Shown here piece by piece: positions 41,800-49,199 of a DNA stretch of 64,000 nucleotides. Each line of letters starts with the position of its first letter. The first letter of the stretch is position 1. The stretch lies in the NCBI RefSeq assembly GCF_013002705.1, contig NZ_JABEND010000001.1, positions 248,001-312,000 of the forward strand. Direction: 5' to 3'. A program made the position numbers and the translations under genes. The notes below the pieces were generated by a model. The model ran no database searches. It saw only the letters and a list, made by a program, of their open reading frames with translations, and had not been told where the DNA came from. The stretch is from Nakamurella aerolata (GTDB lineage Bacteria; Actinomycetota; Actinomycetes; Mycobacteriales; Nakamurellaceae).

Positions 41800-42838
41800 C
41801 GACAGGGTCGGTGGCCTTGCCCCGGCGAGAACCAGTGCTGCCGGACGGCCCGGGACCGACCGGGTCGGGCCCGTCCTGATCGGCGCCGGCGGGGTCGATA
41901 CCGGGAGGATCATCCGGCGTCAGGTCGGCGGACACGTCGTCAAGGGCGCCCCTGATCTCCGCGGGCAGCAACACCTCTTCGGCCGCGAGCACCCCCTGCA
42001 ACTGCGCTCCGTCGCGAGCTCCGACGACGCTGCTGGCCACCTCACGCCGGTCCCTTGCCCACGCCAGCGCGACCGCCAACGGACTGGTGCCGAGCCCGTC
42101 GGCGGCGGTCACCACCGCCTCGACCACCCGCCCGGCCAACTCGGTGCGGTGCCGGTCGACGTACCTGGCGTAGTGCGACGAAGCGCCGCGGGAATCCGCG
42201 GGAGTGCCGTGCCGGTACTTGCCGGTCAGCACCCCGCGGGCCAGTGGTGCCCAGCCGAGCACACCGAGCCCGTGCAGCGCGGCGACGTCGAACAAGCCGT
42301 CCTCGGCGCTGCGGTCGAGCAGCGAGAACTCGGTCTCGGCGGACGCCAGCGGCACTCCGACGCTGCGCATCCAGGTCGCGATGGTGGCCGTCTGCCAGGC
42401 GTTGTGACCGGACACTCCCACGTAACCCGCGCGCCCCGATCGCACCGCCGACTCCAACGCCGAACAGGTTTCCTCCAGCGGAACGGTCGCATCGAAGCCG
42501 TGCACCTGCCACAGGTCGACATGATCAGATCCCAACCGCCGCAACGAGTCTGTCAACGCCGAGCTGAGCGCGCCCCGGCCGCTGCCGACGCCGACCGTTG
42601 TGCAGGCCAGCACCACATCGCTGCGCGGCACCACGTCGGGCACCAGCGTGCCGATGATCGATTCGGCATCTCCGTCGCCGAAGACGTTGGAGGTGTCGAC
42701 CAGGGTGCCGCCGGCCTCGACGAAGGCCTCCAACTGGGTAGCCGCGGTGTCGGCGTCGGTGTCGCGGCCCCAGCTCATGGTGCCCAGCCCCAGCCTGGAC
42801 ACCGACAGACCACTGGATCCCAGTCGGCGGGTGTGCAT
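41792..42838 (-). CDS. aldo/keto reductase-fold protein with altered active site
   Basis: A 348-residue (alpha/beta)8 barrel of the aldo/keto reductase family (LGLGTMSWG, EAGGTLVDTSNVFGDGDAE, YVGVSGHNAW, LGWAPLARGVLTGKY). Two members of the catalytic tetrad are changed. The tyrosine position is F53 (SNVFGDG) and the lysine strand reads VVLACTTVG with no lysine. D48 and H113 (QVHGFD) remain. Without Tyr and Lys, carbonyl reduction is unlikely, so it may bind NADPH without reducing, or catalyse something else. The last 40 residues are a Pro/Asp/Gly tail. The gene follows a leaderless-type -10 and is coupled to the helicase. Confidence 0.85.
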   Translation of the reverse strand: MHTRRLGSSGLSVSRLGLGTMSWGRDTDADTAATQLEAFVEAGGTLVDTSNVFGDGDAESIIGTLVPDVVPRSDVVLACTTVGVGSGRGALSSALTDSLRRLGSDHVDLWQVHGFDATVPLEETCSALESAVRSGRAGYVGVSGHNAWQTATIATWMRSVGVPLASAETEFSLLDRSAEDGLFDVAALHGLGVLGWAPLARGVLTGKYRHGTPADSRGASSHYARYVDRHRTELAGRVVEAVVTAADGLGTSPLAVALAWARDRREVASSVVGARDGAQLQGVLAAEEVLLPAEIRGALDDVSADLTPDDPPGIDPAGADQDGPDPVGPGPSGSTGSRRGKATDPVDE

Positions 42839-42850
42839 CCGTCCAATCTA
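42839..42850 (-). promoter_or_regulatory. -10 element of a leaderless promoter for the aldo/keto reductase gene
   Basis: On the minus strand TAGATT (42850 to 42845) ends six bases before ATG 42838. Confidence 0.55.
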
Positions 42851-42949
42851 AGGCGGTGGGCACCCGCGCTCCGGCAGGCCTGCCGGGCGGTGTGCGGTGT
42901 CGCCGCCCGCTCCGGCTGCCGGTGGCGGCGCAGTAGCGTGAAGGTCACT

Positions 42950-43918
42950 ATGGCTACCACCGACCAGCCGGCAGCACCTCAGCAACCCGCAGCACCCCAG
43001 CAACCCGCAGCGCACACCCCGGCACCGGCCGAGGACGTCCCAGCCCAACGCACCGTGATCCTGCTGCGGCACGCCAGGTCGACGGCCAACAGCGCGGGTG
43101 TGCTGGCCGGCCGTTCCGACGGCGTCGCGCTCGACGAGCACGGCGAGCAGCAGGCGCAGCTGTTGGTGCAGCGGCTCGCCGAGGTTCCGCTGGCCGGCAT
43201 CATCAGCTCACCGATCCTGCGCTGCCTGCAGACCGTCGCCCCGCTGGCGCAGTCCCGTGGCCTGACCGTGCAGCAACTGCCGGAGCTGGCCGAGGTGGAC
43301 TACGGCAGCTGGACCGGACGGAAGCTGTCCGAGCTGGGCGGCGAGCCGCTGTGGCGGGTGGTGCAGACACAGCCGTCCGCGGCGCAGTTCCCGGAAGGGG
43401 AGAGCCTCGCCGCGGTGTCGGCGCGGGCGGTGCGCGCGGTCCGTGGAATCGCCGCGGTGGGAGCGGGCGTGGAGCCGGCCGGGCCGGTGCTGGTGTGCTC
43501 CCACGGCGACGTGATCAAGGCGGTGCTGGCCGATGCGCTCGGCATGCACCTCGACCTGTTCCAGCGGATCAACGTCGGTCCGGCGTCGCTGTCGGTGGTG
43601 CGCTACGGCGCCAGGCACAGCCTGGTCGACCTGGTGGGCGACACCGGTTCGTTGGCGGGTGTCGGGACGCCGCCGGCCACCGGTCGATCCGGACAACCGG
43701 AAGCCGTCGTCGGCGGCAGCACCGGAGTCACCGGCGCCGGGGCGGAAGGGGCGGACGGCGGTGCGGAAGGGGCGGGCGGCAGCGAGCCGGACGCCGCCAG
43801 CCAGCACGGCCGGCACCATGCTGAAACCGCGGCTGAACCCGGGCCTGGACCAGCGGCTGAGACCGCGGCGAGCCGGCCCGGCCCCGTCCCGCCGGGGGAC
43901 CGCCCCGAGTTGCCATAG
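42950..43918 (+). CDS. MSMEG_4193-type histidine phosphatase/phosphomutase
   Basis: A 322-residue protein. A QQPAAP-repeat N-terminus (about 1-33) precedes a histidine phosphatase domain. VILLRHARSTANSAGVLAGR carries the phosphorylated histidine, ISSPILRCLQTVAPLA and PELAEVDYGSWTGRKL are family-typical, and VLVCSHGDVIKAVLAD holds the second histidine. The Gly/Glu/Pro-rich C-terminal 85 residues are likely disordered. It leads the conserved phosphatase-DUF3090-SCO1664 trio. TAGCGT at 42934-42939 would give a very short leader. The long open frame upstream is antisense shadow. Confidence 0.87.
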   Translation: MATTDQPAAPQQPAAPQQPAAHTPAPAEDVPAQRTVILLRHARSTANSAGVLAGRSDGVALDEHGEQQAQLLVQRLAEVPLAGIISSPILRCLQTVAPLAQSRGLTVQQLPELAEVDYGSWTGRKLSELGGEPLWRVVQTQPSAAQFPEGESLAAVSARAVRAVRGIAAVGAGVEPAGPVLVCSHGDVIKAVLADALGMHLDLFQRINVGPASLSVVRYGARHSLVDLVGDTGSLAGVGTPPATGRSGQPEAVVGGSTGVTGAGAEGADGGAEGAGGSEPDAASQHGRHHAETAAEPGPGPAAETAASRPGPVPPGDRPELP

Positions 43919-43930
43919 TCTGGAGCGGCC

Positions 43931-44488
43931 ATGTCACGACAGATCCATGTATTCCGATCGCCCGAGCGATTTCTGGCCGGCACCATCGGTGCTCCCGGCG
44001 AGCGCGAGTTCTACCTGCAGGCCGCCGAGGGACGCAGGGTGGTCTCCGTCGCCTGCGAGAAGCAGCAGGTCGCGGTGCTCGCCGACAAGCTCGGCGCGCT
44101 GATCAGCGAGGTCGCCAAGCGGTTCGGTGAGCAGGCCGGCGCCGCGCCGTTCGTCCCCGCCGACGAGCGACTGCTCACCCCGGTGGACGCCGAGTTCAAG
44201 GTCGGCACCATGGGGCTGGCCTGGGACGGCGACCGCTCCCAGGTGATCGTCGAGCTGTTGGCGCTCAGCGAGGACGAGGTGTCCGAAGACGTGGTGCTCG
44301 AGGACAGCGAGGAAGGCCCGGACGCGCTGCGGGTTTTCCTGTCGCTGGCCGAGGCGCAGTCGTTCGCCCAGCATGCCGAGGCGATCGTCGCTGCCGGCCG
44401 CCCGCCGTGCCCGCTCTGCGGCAACCCGCTCGACCCGCAAGGTCATATCTGCCCGCGGCTGAACGGCTACCACCGTGAGCTGGGCTGA
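43931..44488 (+). CDS. DUF3090 family protein with zinc ribbon
   Basis: A 185-residue protein conserved in actinobacteria. The body contains SRQIHVFRSPERFLAGTIG, REFYLQAAEGRRVVSVACEKQQV and FKVGTMGLAWD. The end is a four-ligand zinc ribbon, CPLCGNPLDPQGHICPR (Cys-Cys-His/Cys). The family has no proven function; its fixed place between the phosphomutase and SCO1664 genes suggests a shared pathway. It starts 12 bases after the preceding gene; TAGTCT at 43916-43921 may provide an extra promoter. Confidence 0.9.
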   Translation: MSRQIHVFRSPERFLAGTIGAPGEREFYLQAAEGRRVVSVACEKQQVAVLADKLGALISEVAKRFGEQAGAAPFVPADERLLTPVDAEFKVGTMGLAWDGDRSQVIVELLALSEDEVSEDVVLEDSEEGPDALRVFLSLAEAQSFAQHAEAIVAAGRPPCPLCGNPLDPQGHICPRLNGYHRELG

Positions 44489-44513
44489 CGGTCGATCGGC
44501 GGCGTGACGGTGG

Positions 44514-45383
44514 TTGACGTTGGCTGAACCGGCGTGCCGCGATCTGTTGTCGACCGCTCCCATCGACATCGTCGGCCGGTTGACCGAGGCGTCGAATGTG
44601 ACGCTGCTGGGCCGGCTGGAGGCGCCAGCCGGTTCCGACGGTCAACCGGAATGGTGCGTGTACAAGCCGATTCGCGGCGAGCGGCCACTGTGGGACTTCC
44701 CGGACGGCACCCTGGCGGGCCGGGAACGCGCCGCCTACCTGGTCTCCGAGGCCGCGGGCTGGCACTGTGTGCCACCGACGCTGCTGCGGCCTGGGCCGCT
44801 GGGCGACGGCATGGTGCAGCAGTGGATCGGACCGCCGCCCGAACTTGACGTCCAAGACGAAGACCGGATCGAAGACTGGGACGAGGACCAGGCCGCCGAG
44901 CAGGAAGATTTCGTTGATATCTTTCCGGCCGGCGCGGTACCGGCCGGTTGGTTGCCGGTCTTCGGCGCGCTGGACGAGGCCGGCGACCGGTTGGCGGTGT
45001 GTCACCGCGACGACCCGAGGCTGCAGACCATCGCGCTGTTCGACGCTGTCACCAACAACGCCGATCGCAAGGCGCCGCACCTGATCTCGGCCCAGGACGG
45101 CAGCGTGCTCGGCGTCGACCACGGGCTGACCTTTCACGTGGACGACAAGCTGCGCACGGTGTTGTGGGGCTGGGCCGGGCAGCCGCTGCCGCCGGCACTG
45201 CGGACCGGGCTGAGCCGGCTCGCCAGCTGGCTGGGCTCCGGCAATGACGATCATCCGCTGGACGAGTTGCTGACCGGCTCCGAGCTGCGGATGCTGCGCC
45301 GGCGGGTGCGACGGCTGCAGTCGATGCCGGTGTTCCCGCAGCCGCCGGAGGACCGCACCCCGATTCCGTGGCCGCCGCTGTGA
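44514..45383 (+). CDS. SCO1664 family protein
   Basis: A 289-residue protein of the SCO1664 family, which shares a distant kinase-like fold. LGRLEAPAGSDG...CVYKPIRGERPLWDFPDGTL contains the nucleotide-lysine-like YKP, and TLFDAVTNNADRKAPHLI with GSVLGVDHGLTFHVDDKLRTVLWGW (here IALFDAVTNNADRK) resembles the HRD-DFG region of PI3K/HipA-type kinases. It starts with TTG 44514 (or TTG 44520); no ATG or GTG is in frame nearby. It is the third member of the trio that ends at mshC in Streptomyces; here zwf and a protease lie in between. Confidence 0.87.
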   Translation: MTLAEPACRDLLSTAPIDIVGRLTEASNVTLLGRLEAPAGSDGQPEWCVYKPIRGERPLWDFPDGTLAGRERAAYLVSEAAGWHCVPPTLLRPGPLGDGMVQQWIGPPPELDVQDEDRIEDWDEDQAAEQEDFVDIFPAGAVPAGWLPVFGALDEAGDRLAVCHRDDPRLQTIALFDAVTNNADRKAPHLISAQDGSVLGVDHGLTFHVDDKLRTVLWGWAGQPLPPALRTGLSRLASWLGSGNDDHPLDELLTGSELRMLRRRVRRLQSMPVFPQPPEDRTPIPWPPL

Positions 45384-45424
45384 GCACGGAACCAACGACA
45401 GAACCGATGACGAAGGAGAGTGCC

Positions 45425-46207
45425 GTGCTGGCAAAGGTTCTCGGCGGTGCCGGACGCATCGTCGGCGGCACCCTGCGGTCCGCCGTCACCGACGTGGCGA
45501 CCACCGCAGCGCATCTGGCGGAGCTCACCACCGACCGGATCGCCCGCCGGGACCCGGACGACGCGGTGCTCAGGGTCGCCGTGGTGATCCTGTCGAACGC
45601 CGACGGCCCGCTGTGCCAGCCGGACGATGTGACGCCGGCGCTGGACCGGGCCCAGCAGATCTTCCGGTCGCAGGCCGGCATCCGGGTGCGTCCGGTGTCC
45701 ATTCGGGTGGTCTCCGGGCCGGCCCCGGAACACGCGCTGCGGCCGCGCGCCAACCAGAAGCTACTGCTGGACGACCTGCTCGGCCGCACCGAGTGGTACC
45801 GCAGGTTCGAGCCGGGGGAGTCGGGTGTCGGGTCGCCGGTCACCGTTGTGGTGGTCGAGGAGATCGCCGGTCGTACCACCGGGTGTTCCCTCGGCATGAC
45901 GGCGGACTGGGTGGTGTGCCAGGCGTCGCTGTTCGACAAGAACAACCCGCACACCTACGACGAAAGTGTGCTGGCCCACGAGCTCGGGCACGCCCTGAAC
46001 CTGCCGCACCACAAGGACAACAAGAACCTGATGTTTCCGTCCAGCTCGCCACCCGGCCAGGTGCGCGGCACCGAACTGCAGGGTTGGCAGAAGCTGGTGC
46101 TCGGCGGCAACCGGCACGTCATCCCAGGGTTGCGAAGCCGAACCGAAGGCAAGCGCCCGCCGGCAGCGGCGGCCGGCGACCCGGCGAAAACTGCTGCCTC
46201 CGAATAG
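45425..46207 (+). CDS. putative zinc metalloprotease (metzincin-like)
   Basis: A 260-residue protein. AHELGHALNLPHHKDNKNLMF carries H185-E186-x-x-H189, with H195 as third ligand and a methionine in NLMFPSS that fits a Met-turn. The metzincin glycine is replaced by N192. The N-terminal half (VLRVAVVILSNADG, DVTPALDRAQQIFRSQAGIRVRPVSIRV) looks like the first metzincin lobe. There is no clear signal peptide, so its compartment is uncertain. AAGGAG six bases before GTG 45425 sets this start; a GTG at 45380 overlaps the preceding stop and would add 15 residues. It ends three bases from the end of convergent zwf. Confidence 0.7.
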   Translation: MLAKVLGGAGRIVGGTLRSAVTDVATTAAHLAELTTDRIARRDPDDAVLRVAVVILSNADGPLCQPDDVTPALDRAQQIFRSQAGIRVRPVSIRVVSGPAPEHALRPRANQKLLLDDLLGRTEWYRRFEPGESGVGSPVTVVVVEEIAGRTTGCSLGMTADWVVCQASLFDKNNPHTYDESVLAHELGHALNLPHHKDNKNLMFPSSSPPGQVRGTELQGWQKLVLGGNRHVIPGLRSRTEGKRPPAAAAGDPAKTAASE

Positions 46208-46210
46208 GAG

Positions 46211-47740
46211 TCAGCTCTTGGACTGGCGCCAGCCCCGCTCGAAAGGCAACCGCCAGGCATGCGGCGCGATCAACTGGTGGATGGCGTTGGGCCCCCAGCT
46301 GCCCTGCGGGTAACTCTTCACCGGCGGCGGGTCAGCCAGCAGCGGCGCCGACCGCTCCCAGAGCGACTCGATGCCCTCAGCGGTGGTGAACAGCGTGTGA
46401 TCGCCGCGCATGGCGTCAAGGATCAGCCGCTCGTAGGCCTCAAGCACATCGCGGGCGCGCTCGGTCTCTTGAGTGGAGAACTGCATCGACAGCTTCTCCA
46501 GCCGCATGCCAGGCCCAGGTCGCTTGCCGTAGAACGACAATGACACCTTCGACGAGTCGGCAAGGTCGAAGGTCAGATGGTCAGGGCCCTCCGACCCGAC
46601 GCCCGAGCCGGGTGGGAACATGCTCTTCGGCGCCTCCCTGAAGGCGATCGAGATGATCCGTTGGCCCTCGGCCAGCCGCTTGCCGGTGCGAAGATAGAAC
46701 GGCACACCGGCCCACCGCCAGTTGTCGATCCCGACCTTCAGCGCGATGAACGTTTCGGTCTCCGAGTCCGGCGCCACCCCCACCTCGTCGCGGTAGCCGA
46801 CGTACTGCCCGCGCACCACGTTGCTGGGCAGCACCGGCCTCATGGATCGGAAAACTTTGTTCTTCTCCTCCGAGATGGCCTGCGGCTCAAGGGCTGTCGG
46901 CGGCTCCATCGCGACAAACGCCATCACCTGGAACAGGTGGGTCACCACCATGTCCTTGTAGGCGCCGGTGGACTCGTAGAAGTTCGCGCGCTGGTCGAGT
47001 CCCAGCGACTCAGGGATGTCGATCTGGATGTGGTCGATGAACTGGCGGTTCCAGATCGGCTCGAACAACCCGTTGGCGAACCGGAACGCGAGAATGTTCT
47101 GCGCTGCCTCCTTGCCGAGGAAGTGGTCGATCCGGAAGATCTGCGATTCGGTGAAGGTGTCGTGCACAAAGTTGTTGAGCTCGATGGCGGTGGCCAGATC
47201 GGTACCGAATGGTTTCTCCATCACCACGCGCGAGTGCTCGACCAGCCCGGCGTCCCGGAGCATGGTGATCACCGACTTTGCCGCCTTCGGCGGCACCGAC
47301 AGGTAGTGCAGCACCTGCACCCGTTCCGCCGGAACCCCGCTCTGCGCAGAGATTTCCTGCCGGGCGCGCTGGCAGGCGTCGCGGAGCGCATCCGGACCGG
47401 CGGACTGCGGCACGTATTCGAGCTTGGTGGCGAAGTCTTCCCACTGCGCCGCGTCGAGCTTGTGCATGCCGTACTTCTCGACGGACTCCTTGGCAATGTC
47501 CCTGAACTCGTCCTGGGTCAGGTCTTCCAGCGAGGTGCCCACCACCCTGATGTCCGGCGCCAGCGCCGACTCCGCGAGGTGGGCGAGTCCCGGGAGTAAC
47601 TTGCGTTTGGCAAGGTCGCCGGTGGCACCGAACAGCACGATGACGAACGGTTCCAACGGGTCGAGATCCAGCCGGTGGGGCCGGGATCCGGGGGCGGGAT
47701 AAGCGATCGGGAAGTCCGCGGGAGTGCCCATGGTTCTCAT
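46211..47740 (-). CDS. zwf: glucose-6-phosphate 1-dehydrogenase
   Basis: A 509-residue enzyme of the oxidative pentose phosphate pathway that produces NADPH from glucose 6-phosphate. VIVLFGATGDLAKRKLLPGL is the NADP site, FRIDHFLGKEAAQNILAFRF is the active-site signature, and EKPFGTDL and FYLRTGKRL are conserved. The start is uncertain: ATG 47740 (MRTMGTP) or ATG 47731; an open frame back to 47836 is unlikely. It stands alone and divergent from mshC, so NADPH supply sits next to mycothiol synthesis. Confidence 0.93.
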   Translation of the reverse strand: MRTMGTPADFPIAYPAPGSRPHRLDLDPLEPFVIVLFGATGDLAKRKLLPGLAHLAESALAPDIRVVGTSLEDLTQDEFRDIAKESVEKYGMHKLDAAQWEDFATKLEYVPQSAGPDALRDACQRARQEISAQSGVPAERVQVLHYLSVPPKAAKSVITMLRDAGLVEHSRVVMEKPFGTDLATAIELNNFVHDTFTESQIFRIDHFLGKEAAQNILAFRFANGLFEPIWNRQFIDHIQIDIPESLGLDQRANFYESTGAYKDMVVTHLFQVMAFVAMEPPTALEPQAISEEKNKVFRSMRPVLPSNVVRGQYVGYRDEVGVAPDSETETFIALKVGIDNWRWAGVPFYLRTGKRLAEGQRIISIAFREAPKSMFPPGSGVGSEGPDHLTFDLADSSKVSLSFYGKRPGPGMRLEKLSMQFSTQETERARDVLEAYERLILDAMRGDHTLFTTAEGIESLWERSAPLLADPPPVKSYPQGSWGPNAIHQLIAPHAWRLPFERGWRQSKS

Positions 47741-47926
47741 CGTGGCACGTCGTCCTCGTTGGTGCACCGGCGGTGGTTCGGTGGCCGGCGCGCTTCCGAT
47801 CAGCACTTCCAGATCAGCGCTGCCGAATCGGGCCACCGGCTCGGCCCGCCGCTACCCCTCCCGCGGGACGGCGGCGGGTCCGGTGGCGCAAGTGGCACCG
47901 CGCCCGGCCGGTCATGTCCCGGCCCG

Positions 47927-47938
47927 TAATCTCATGGT
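47927..47938 (+). promoter_or_regulatory. -10 element of a leaderless promoter for mshC
   Basis: TAATCT (47927-47932) ends six bases before GTG 47939. Confidence 0.6.
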
Positions 47939-49186
47939 GTGCGCTCTTGGCCGGCCCCGACCGTTCCCACGCTCCCCGCTGCGCCGGCGCAGCCGCTGCG
48001 GCTGTTCGACAGCGCCGCCGGTGCGCCGGTGGTTGTTCCCGGAATCGACCGACCGGATCCGGATACCCCGGCCACTTTGTATGTGTGCGGCATCACGCCG
48101 TACGACGCCACCCATCTCGGCCACGCGGCCACCTACCTGGCCTTCGATCTGGTGCAGCGGTACTGGCTGGCCCAGGGCCGCACCGTGCGCTACGTGCAGA
48201 ACGTCACCGACGTGGACGACCCGCTGCTGGAACGCGCCGAGCGGGACGGTGTCCCGTGGGAGCAGTTGGCGACCTCGCAGATCGACCTGTTCCGCTCGGA
48301 CATGACGGCGCTGCGGCTACTGCCGCCGGAGCACTACGTGGCGGTGACGGACGAGACCGCCGACATCGCGGCCGCGGTCGGGCGGTTGCTGGACAGCGGC
48401 GCCGCCTATCGGGTGGCCGACGACGAGTACCCCGACGTCTATTTCGATGTCAGCGCGACCGGCCGGTTCGGGTACGAGTCGCGGATGGACACCGCCACCA
48501 TGCTGGCGTTGTCCGCCGAACGCGGGGGAGACCCGGACCGACCAGGCAAGAAGAACCCGCTCGATCCGCTGCTGTGGCGGCTGGCCCGGCCGGGCGAACC
48601 GCGTTGGCCGGCGGAGATCGGCGCCGGCCGTCCCGGCTGGCACATCGAGTGTTCGGTGATCGCTCAGAAGTACCTGGCGCCGTCGGTCGATGTGCAGGGC
48701 GGCGGCAGTGATCTGCTGTTCCCGCACCATGAATCGTCGGCGGCGCACGCCGAAGCGCTGGCCGGCATCGACAGGTTCGCCGGCGCCTATGTGCACGCCG
48801 GCATGCTCGGTTACCGCGGCGAGAAGATGTCAAAGTCGTTGGGCAACTTGGTGTTCGTCTCCAAGCTGGTTGCCGGCGGCGTTGACCCGATGGCGATTCG
48901 GCTGGCGCTGCTGGCCGACCACTACCGCGCCGACCGGGAGTGGACCGACGCCCAGCTCGACACGGCCGCCGCCCGGCTGCGGCGCTGGCGCGAGGCCGCG
49001 GCCCGCTCGGGAGCCGCCGCGGACGGCGTCGTCACCGACCTGGCCGCGGCCATCGCTGACGATCTCGATACCCCGAAAGCCCTTGCGGTGCTCGATGACT
49101 GGGCCGCCGACCCCAGCTCGGACGGGCCGTCGGTCGCGGTCGCCGTCGACGCCTTGCTCGGCGTCGAACTGAGCGGATCACACTAG
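47939..49186 (+). CDS. mshC: mycothiol cysteine ligase MshC
   Basis: A 415-residue ATP-dependent ligase that joins cysteine to glucosaminyl-inositol in mycothiol synthesis, the main thiol of actinobacteria. It resembles class I cysteinyl-tRNA synthetase: [20 protein letters not shown] has the zinc cysteine and the HIGH-like HLGH, and [14 protein letters not shown] is the KMSKS loop. [14 protein letters not shown] supplies further zinc ligands. It lacks the tRNA anticodon domain, which distinguishes it from CysS. GTG 47939 has no ribosome site but an ideal leaderless -10. It converges with lysS at 13 bases. Confidence 0.95.
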   Translation: MRSWPAPTVPTLPAAPAQPLRLFDSAAGAPVVVPGIDRPDPDTPATLYVCGITPYDATHLGHAATYLAFDLVQRYWLAQGRTVRYVQNVTDVDDPLLERAERDGVPWEQLATSQIDLFRSDMTALRLLPPEHYVAVTDETADIAAAVGRLLDSGAAYRVADDEYPDVYFDVSATGRFGYESRMDTATMLALSAERGGDPDRPGKKNPLDPLLWRLARPGEPRWPAEIGAGRPGWHIECSVIAQKYLAPSVDVQGGGSDLLFPHHESSAAHAEALAGIDRFAGAYVHAGMLGYRGEKMSKSLGNLVFVSKLVAGGVDPMAIRLALLADHYRADREWTDAQLDTAAARLRRWREAAARSGAAADGVVTDLAAAIADDLDTPKALAVLDDWAADPSSDGPSVAVAVDALLGVELSGSH

Positions 49187-49199
49187 TCCGGCTCGCCCC

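Noticed and set aside
40208-42949. Long open region in front of the phosphomutase gene suggesting a 1236-residue fusion
   Set aside because: Upstream of ATG 42950 the frame runs opposite the helicase and aldo/keto reductase genes; the phosphatase domain starts normally after 42950.
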